64,000 nt of DNA, from the NCBI RefSeq assembly GCF_013337765.1, contig NZ_VBSB01000035.1, positions 671,457-735,456 on the forward strand, read 5' to 3'. Of the stretch, positions 60,511-64,000 are shown piece by piece. Positions within the stretch are counted from its first letter, which is position 1; each line of letters opens with the position of its first letter. The position numbers were made by a program, and so were the translations under genes. Below the pieces are notes generated by a model. It was not told the origin of the DNA. It saw nothing but the letters and a program-made list of their open reading frames with translations, and ran no database searches. The DNA comes from Mycolicibacterium sphagni. Its GTDB lineage: Bacteria; Actinomycetota; Actinomycetes; Mycobacteriales; Mycobacteriaceae.

Positions 60511-60735
60511 GGCCCGTCTCCTTAAGTCCCGCGGGCCGACGAGCAGTGCGACCTGTCGGCCCCGCCCCTAAACGATTGCGGATTTGCGTGCTCTTCGCAA
60601 CCGATTCCGCAACGAAATATGAATTTCTCGATGGAATCGCTCGTCACGACCGGGGTTGGGGCACGGCTTTCGATTGGACGGCGGCACGTGACGGGGCGCC
60701 TCAGAGCCGTCGCTGGGACGGATCGTATCCCCGTT
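60511..60735. other. potA leader/intergenic region
   Basis: These 225 bp lie between the potA start and the acyl-CoA dehydrogenase stop, both on the minus strand. The potA-proximal end has a 6-bp stem (GGCCCG/CGGGCC) whose 15-nt loop carries the SD. I see no second gene. The promoter of the pot operon must lie here, but no clear hexamer pair is apparent. Confidence 0.5.
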
Positions 60736-61878
60736 TCAGGCCGTCGTGAGCCCTCGTGCGATAACCAGTCGCTGGATTTGGTTCGTTCCTTCGAAGATCT
60801 GGGTGATCTTGGCTTCGCGCATGTAGCGCTCGACGCGATAGTCGCGGGTGTAGCCGACACCGCCGAGCACCTGGACGGCATCGGTGGTCACCTTCATCGC
60901 AGCGTCGGCGGCCACCAGCTTGGCGACGCTGGCCTGCTGCGAGTAGGGCCGGCCGGCATCGCGACGCCGCGCGGCATCCAGATAGGTGGCGCGCGCGCTG
61001 GCCACCGCGGCGGCCATGTCGGCGAGCAGGAATCCCAGCCCCTGATGGTCGATGATCTTGCGGCCGAAGGTTGTTCGGTCGTTGGCGTAGGTGCAGGCCT
61101 CGTCGAGGGCGGCCTGCGCGATCCCGACGGCCACGGCTGCGATGCCGAGCCGGCCCGAGTCCAGTGCGCTGAACGCGATCTGCAGACCCTGCCCTTCGGC
61201 CCCGATCCGGCGCCCGGTGTCGATCACGGCGTTGTCGTAGAAGGCCGACGTCGTCGGTACCGCCGCCAGGCCCATCTTTTCTTCGGGCTTGCCGAAGCTC
61301 AGTCCCGGTTGGTCGCCCGGCACGAGGAAGCAGGTAATCCCGCGAGAACCCTCACCGGTGCGGGCGAACAACGTGTAGAAATCCGCCCGCCCGCCATGGG
61401 TGATCCATGCTTTGGAGCCGGCGATGACGTACCCGGTGTCGGTGGGGGTGGCCGAGCAGCGCAATGCCGCGGCATCCGAACCGGCCTGCGGCTCGGAGAG
61501 GCTGTAGGCGCCGATCTGCTTACCCGAGAGCATCCCCGGCAGCCAGCGCTCACGCTGTTCGTCGGTGCCGAATGCCAGCAGCGGATGACACGACAGGCTG
61601 TGCACACTGACCGCCACCGCCACCGCCGCCCAGCGTGCGGCGATCTCCTCCAGCACTTGCAGATAGACCTCGAACGGCTGGCCGCCGCCACCCCAGTCCT
61701 CCGGTTGCGGCAGGCTCAGCAACCCGGCTGCCCCGAGTTGGGCGAACACGCCTTCGGGGTAGGTCTCGCTGCGCTCGTGCTCGTCGACGATCGGGCTGAG
61801 CACCTTGTCCCCGATATCGCGGGTCAGCGCGATGAGATCCGCGGCGTCCTGGTCGGGAAGGAGTCGGTCGACGGGCAT
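60736..61878 (-). CDS. Acyl-CoA dehydrogenase
   Basis: The 380-residue protein has family signatures YSLSEPQAGSDAAALRC (FAD/substrate loop), KAWITHGGRADFYTLFARTG, YANDRTTFGRKIIDHQGLGF, QVLGGVGYTRDYRVERYMREAKITQIFEGTNQIQRLVIARGL. The Glu of QIFEGT is in the catalytic-base position of short/medium-chain members. It oxidises an acyl-CoA; chain length unknown. ATG 61878 with SD GAGAGG. A FadE-type gene under the divergent TetR regulator. Confidence 0.9.
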   Translation of the reverse strand: MPVDRLLPDQDAADLIALTRDIGDKVLSPIVDEHERSETYPEGVFAQLGAAGLLSLPQPEDWGGGGQPFEVYLQVLEEIAARWAAVAVAVSVHSLSCHPLLAFGTDEQRERWLPGMLSGKQIGAYSLSEPQAGSDAAALRCSATPTDTGYVIAGSKAWITHGGRADFYTLFARTGEGSRGITCFLVPGDQPGLSFGKPEEKMGLAAVPTTSAFYDNAVIDTGRRIGAEGQGLQIAFSALDSGRLGIAAVAVGIAQAALDEACTYANDRTTFGRKIIDHQGLGFLLADMAAAVASARATYLDAARRRDAGRPYSQQASVAKLVAADAAMKVTTDAVQVLGGVGYTRDYRVERYMREAKITQIFEGTNQIQRLVIARGLTTA

Positions 61879-61914
61879 GAGCGGCCTCTCGAAGCGATGG
61901 CAATGAATACTCAA

Positions 61915-61946
61915 AATAGTACTGAATTACATCTACCAGTACTATT
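61915..61946. promoter_or_regulatory. Perfect 10-bp inverted-repeat operator with two embedded -10 elements
   Basis: AATAGTACTG (61915-61924) and CAGTACTATT (61937-61946) flank a 12-bp spacer. Each arm contains TACTAT reading outward (61940-61945 plus; 61921-61916 minus), suitable as -10 boxes for the TetR gene (leaderless, ATG 7 nt later) and the acyl-CoA dehydrogenase. TetR binding would block both promoters. Confidence 0.75.
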
Positions 61947-61952
61947 CGGTGA

Positions 61953-62537
61953 ATGGCCACCCGCACCTCCCCGGAGTTCGGAACCCGGCGCCGCGGCGAG
62001 TTGTTCGACGCGCTGCTGGCACTCTTTCTCGCCGAGGGCTTCGCGCATCAGACTCTCGACGACATTGCTGCCCGGCTGCGCTGTTCGAAGGGAACGCTGT
62101 ACACCCTGGCGGGCAGCAAGGAGCAGCTGGTGCACGCCGTCACCGTCCACTTCTTCCGGCGTGCGACTGACGATGTGGAGCGCCGCGTCGCGCAGGTGAA
62201 CGGCGCCCGTGAGCGGATCACTGCCTACCTCACCGCCGTGGGCAGCGCGCTCGAAGTCGCCTCGGATCGGTTCATGGCCGACCTGGACGCGTTCGCGCCG
62301 GCTCGAACGGTCTACGAGCAAAACACCGCGATCGCAGCCCGCCGGGTCAGCGAGCTGATCGCCGAAGGTGTTGTCGCACAGGAATTCCGGGACGTCCACG
62401 CAGCGTTCGCCGCGGACCTGGCCGCGGCCATCATGGTACGTATCCAACAGGGGACGGTGCGGTCCACCACGGGCCTGGACGACGCGGCGGCTTACCGCGA
62501 GCTGGCCGCCATCCTGACTGCAGGCATCAACGCCTGA
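61953..62537 (+). CDS. TetR family regulator of the acyl-CoA dehydrogenase
   Basis: The 194-residue protein has an HTH GELFDALLALFLAEGFAHQTLDDIAARLRCSKGTLYTLAGSKEQLVHAVTVHFFRR and a helical C-domain with IMVRIQQGTVRSTTG. It is divergent from the acyl-CoA dehydrogenase across a palindromic operator and converges with the SDR gene. Likely ligand: an acyl-CoA, by analogy with FadR/KstR-like TetR proteins; inference. Confidence 0.88.
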   Translation: MATRTSPEFGTRRRGELFDALLALFLAEGFAHQTLDDIAARLRCSKGTLYTLAGSKEQLVHAVTVHFFRRATDDVERRVAQVNGARERITAYLTAVGSALEVASDRFMADLDAFAPARTVYEQNTAIAARRVSELIAEGVVAQEFRDVHAAFAADLAAAIMVRIQQGTVRSTTGLDDAAAYRELAAILTAGINA

Positions 62538-62538
62538 C

Positions 62539-63345
62539 TCACATGTGGGCGCCGCCGTCGATGCGGACCTCGGTGCCCGAGACGAAGTACGCATCCGGGC
62601 TGCCTAGCATCGCTACGACATTGGCGACCGCATCCGGCTTCGCGAAGATCTCACCCTTGGGCAGCGGGAGCAGTGGCGCGACCCGGCCGAACAGGCTGTA
62701 GTCGACGTCGTCCGGCAGGCCGGGCCCGACACTCTGCTTCGACTCGCCGGTTCCGTCGGTCATTCCCGACGAGATCGACCCGGGCTGCACCGAGTTGAAG
62801 CGGATACCGTCCTTGGCGAACTCGGCCGCCAGCGCATGCGTCATCGCCTGGACGCCGCCCTTCGACGCGGCGTAGGCCGACATATAGGGATGGGCGAAGG
62901 CAGCCGATGTTGAACTGAAGTTGACCACCGCCGGCGCAATTCCGGCACGCAGGGCCGGAATTGACTCTCGCGTCACCAGAAATGTGCCGACGAGGTTGAC
63001 GCGCAGTACCTGCTCGAACGCGGCGAGTGTGGTGTCGAGAAAATGGTCCGACCGCAGGATGCCCGCGACATTCACCAGCGTGTCGAGGCCGCCGAGGGTG
63101 GAGATCGCTTCACCGACACCGGTTTTCACCGACTCTTCGCTGCCCACATCGATGACGACGGTGCTCAGCCGGTCGCTGGCGTCACCGGCCTTGGCTGTGG
63201 TGTCCTTCAGGCCGGACTCGCTGATGTCGGCGGCCACCACCCGGCCGCCCTCGCTGAGAATGCGCAGTACACAGGCCTGCCCGATGCCGGAGCCGCCGCC
63301 GGTGATCAGCACGCGACGATCGGTGTAACGCTGCAAGGTCGCCAT
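62539..63345 (-). CDS. Short-chain dehydrogenase/reductase
   Basis: The 268-residue classical SDR has cofactor motif LITGGGSGIGQACVLRILSEGG, DTLVNVAGI (NxAG), catalytic Ser in NFSSTSAAF, YMSAYAASKGGVQAM (YxxxK), and GTEVRIDGGAHM at the C-terminus. Substrate unknown. It faces the TetR gene tail to tail with 1 bp between them, and ATG 63345 follows GGAG. Confidence 0.88.
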   Translation of the reverse strand: MATLQRYTDRRVLITGGGSGIGQACVLRILSEGGRVVAADISESGLKDTTAKAGDASDRLSTVVIDVGSEESVKTGVGEAISTLGGLDTLVNVAGILRSDHFLDTTLAAFEQVLRVNLVGTFLVTRESIPALRAGIAPAVVNFSSTSAAFAHPYMSAYAASKGGVQAMTHALAAEFAKDGIRFNSVQPGSISSGMTDGTGESKQSVGPGLPDDVDYSLFGRVAPLLPLPKGEIFAKPDAVANVVAMLGSPDAYFVSGTEVRIDGGAHM

Positions 63346-63688
63346 GGCGGTTCAGCTCCTTCGGATCGGGATTGCGGCCTCGATCATTGTGGGCCGCAGT
63401 CGAGTGCACGTCAGGGTGATCCCGCTGACCGGGAATCGGTGGCGATGACGCTGCGGGGGTGCGGTCCACTCATCCCTCATGAACGGCGCGCTCGGAATCC
63501 TGACTGGCCCAATCGAGTCGACGACCGGGCAGGGAAAAACGAGACACTTGAGCCCAAGTCGTCTCGAAGAGAAGTGGCGAAACACCGACACCACCAGTCA
63601 CATGTCTCGATTGCCGAGATTCGCTACCGTGCGGGCGCTAAGTGCACTAATCTGCGTTGGCGTCGTTGTAACACGTTCCAGTTTTGGA
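63346..63688. other. Gene-poor AT-richer stretch before a giant inverted repeat
   Basis: No convincing gene is seen. A 79-codon frame (63479-63718) exists but lacks a recognisable motif or SD. A small inverted repeat at 63540-63566 (CGAGAC-ACTTG / CAAGT-C-GTCTCG) may be an operator or weak terminator. Base composition is visibly lower in GC than the rest of the window, suggesting acquired DNA. Confidence 0.5.
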
Positions 63689-63930
63689 CTGGTTGGTGCC
63701 ATGACGCTGGGTCTATGACCACGACGACGTTGGAGGTTCTGAAGACACCCATGGCAAATCGCGCAGCAGATCGTTGGTCGACGGGCATTTCGTTGAAGAG
63801 TGCAACGCACCCGACGCACTCTTCAACGAAATGCCCGTCGACCAACGATCCGATGCGCGACTTACAATGGGTGTCTTCAGAACCTACAACGTCGTCGTGG
63901 TCATAGACCCAGCGTCATGGCACCAACCAG
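63689..63930. repeat. 242-bp near-perfect inverted repeat (115 + 12 + 115)
   Basis: The left arm 63689-63803 and right arm 63816-63930 are reverse complements with no gaps and about 6 mismatches (about 95 percent), around a 12-nt loop. From the loop outward each strand encodes nearly the same peptide (ALFNEMPVDQRS..., MGVFRT.NVVVVIDPASW). The plus frame stays open to the end of the window. Not matched to any element I know. Confidence 0.85.
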
Positions 63931-64000
63931 CCCATAACACGCACGTCTCACATCCACGCCACATCACTTTCATATCTGCACGACCTCCTCTCAACAGCAC
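63931..64000. other. Flank of the inverted repeat
   Basis: These 70 bp continue an open plus-strand frame that began in the repeat (PAHNTHVSHPRH...). I see no recognisable protein motif and no RNA gene. Confidence 0.3.

Noticed and set aside
63479..63718. 79-codon plus-strand frame before the inverted repeat
   Set aside because: No SD or recognisable domain, and its end runs into the repeat; not supported as a gene.
1..64000. tRNA, rRNA or CRISPR arrays
   Set aside because: No cloverleaf, rRNA core sequences or regularly spaced repeats were seen on reading; a tRNAscan/Infernal run could still find something.

Overview
The window is high-GC actinobacterial DNA with strong mycobacterial hallmarks: a polyprenol-phosphate mannose synthase next to an apolipoprotein N-acyltransferase, RbpA, a KmtR-type Ni/Co sensor, PncA, a LipT-like esterase and a cobalamin cluster. 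From memory of M. tuberculosis H37Rv, much of the window is a rearranged version of the Rv2066-Rv2042c segment (cobIJ, cobH, cobG, cobN, a PPOX protein, fxsA, lnt/ppm1, rbpA, lppI, lipT, pncA and its neighbour). Several accessory blocks are inserted. lnt and ppm1 are two overlapping genes here, as in fast-growing species, rather than the single fused gene of M. tuberculosis. A non-tuberculous Mycobacterium (Mycolicibacterium-like) is the best guess. This is inference from gene content; no search was run.

Layout. 0-3.3 kb: cobG-cobH-cobIJ on the minus strand (corrin ring synthesis). 3.3-7.5 kb: a five-gene overlapping MoxR-ATPase/DUF58/DUF4129 operon, probably the moxR3-type cluster. 7.5-10.7 kb: peroxiredoxin-like protein, TetR regulator, haloalkane dehalogenase and an Fe(II)/2-oxoglutarate dioxygenase. 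10.7-15.7 kb: cobN, two tandem PPOX-family flavin/F420 proteins, and FxsA. 15.8-20.7 kb: amidohydrolase, lnt, ppm1, rbpA and a small CxxC protein. 20.7-23.8 kb: medium-chain dehydrogenase, winged-helix/alpha-beta hydrolase fusion and a lipoprotein. 23.8-27.7 kb: an ssuC-ssuB-ssuA-ssuD organosulfonate operon with a coupled short upstream ORF. 27.7-31.4 kb: quinone-reductase-like flavoprotein, kmtR and its CDF exporter, a Gfo/Idh/MocA oxidoreductase and LppI. 31.5-36.9 kb: LipT, an aminoglycoside-phosphotransferase fusion, a SCO6745-like protein and a triple-DUF4333 lipoprotein. 36.9-39.6 kb: gluconate regulator, kinase and permease.

39.6-42.4 kb: membrane proteins (RDD, DoxX with an 11-residue repeat tail, a small four-helix protein) and a TetR regulator. 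42.4-46.2 kb: a putative glycan or glycolipid cluster (two methyltransferases, an alpha-toroid protein, a GT4 glycosyltransferase). 46.2-53.1 kb: a promoter region with tandem repeats, a metallo-beta-lactamase-fold protein, a 986-residue kinase/aminotransferase fusion, pncA, its neighbour, a DUF1206 protein and MddA. 53.2-56.3 kb: a frame-disrupted HD/LuxR regulator, a hypothetical and DedA. 56.3-60.5 kb: a complete potABCD-type polyamine ABC transporter, whose ATPase appears to start at CTG. 60.7-63.3 kb: acyl-CoA dehydrogenase, TetR regulator and SDR around a clean divergent operator. 63.3-64 kb: no convincing gene, but a 242-bp near-perfect inverted repeat.

The least explained structure is that terminal 115+12+115-bp palindrome, whose two strands encode almost the same peptide. 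Other features worth follow-up are the uORF coupled to ssuC, the leaderless operator-embedded promoters, the CTG start of potA and the kinase/phospho-lyase-like fusion.
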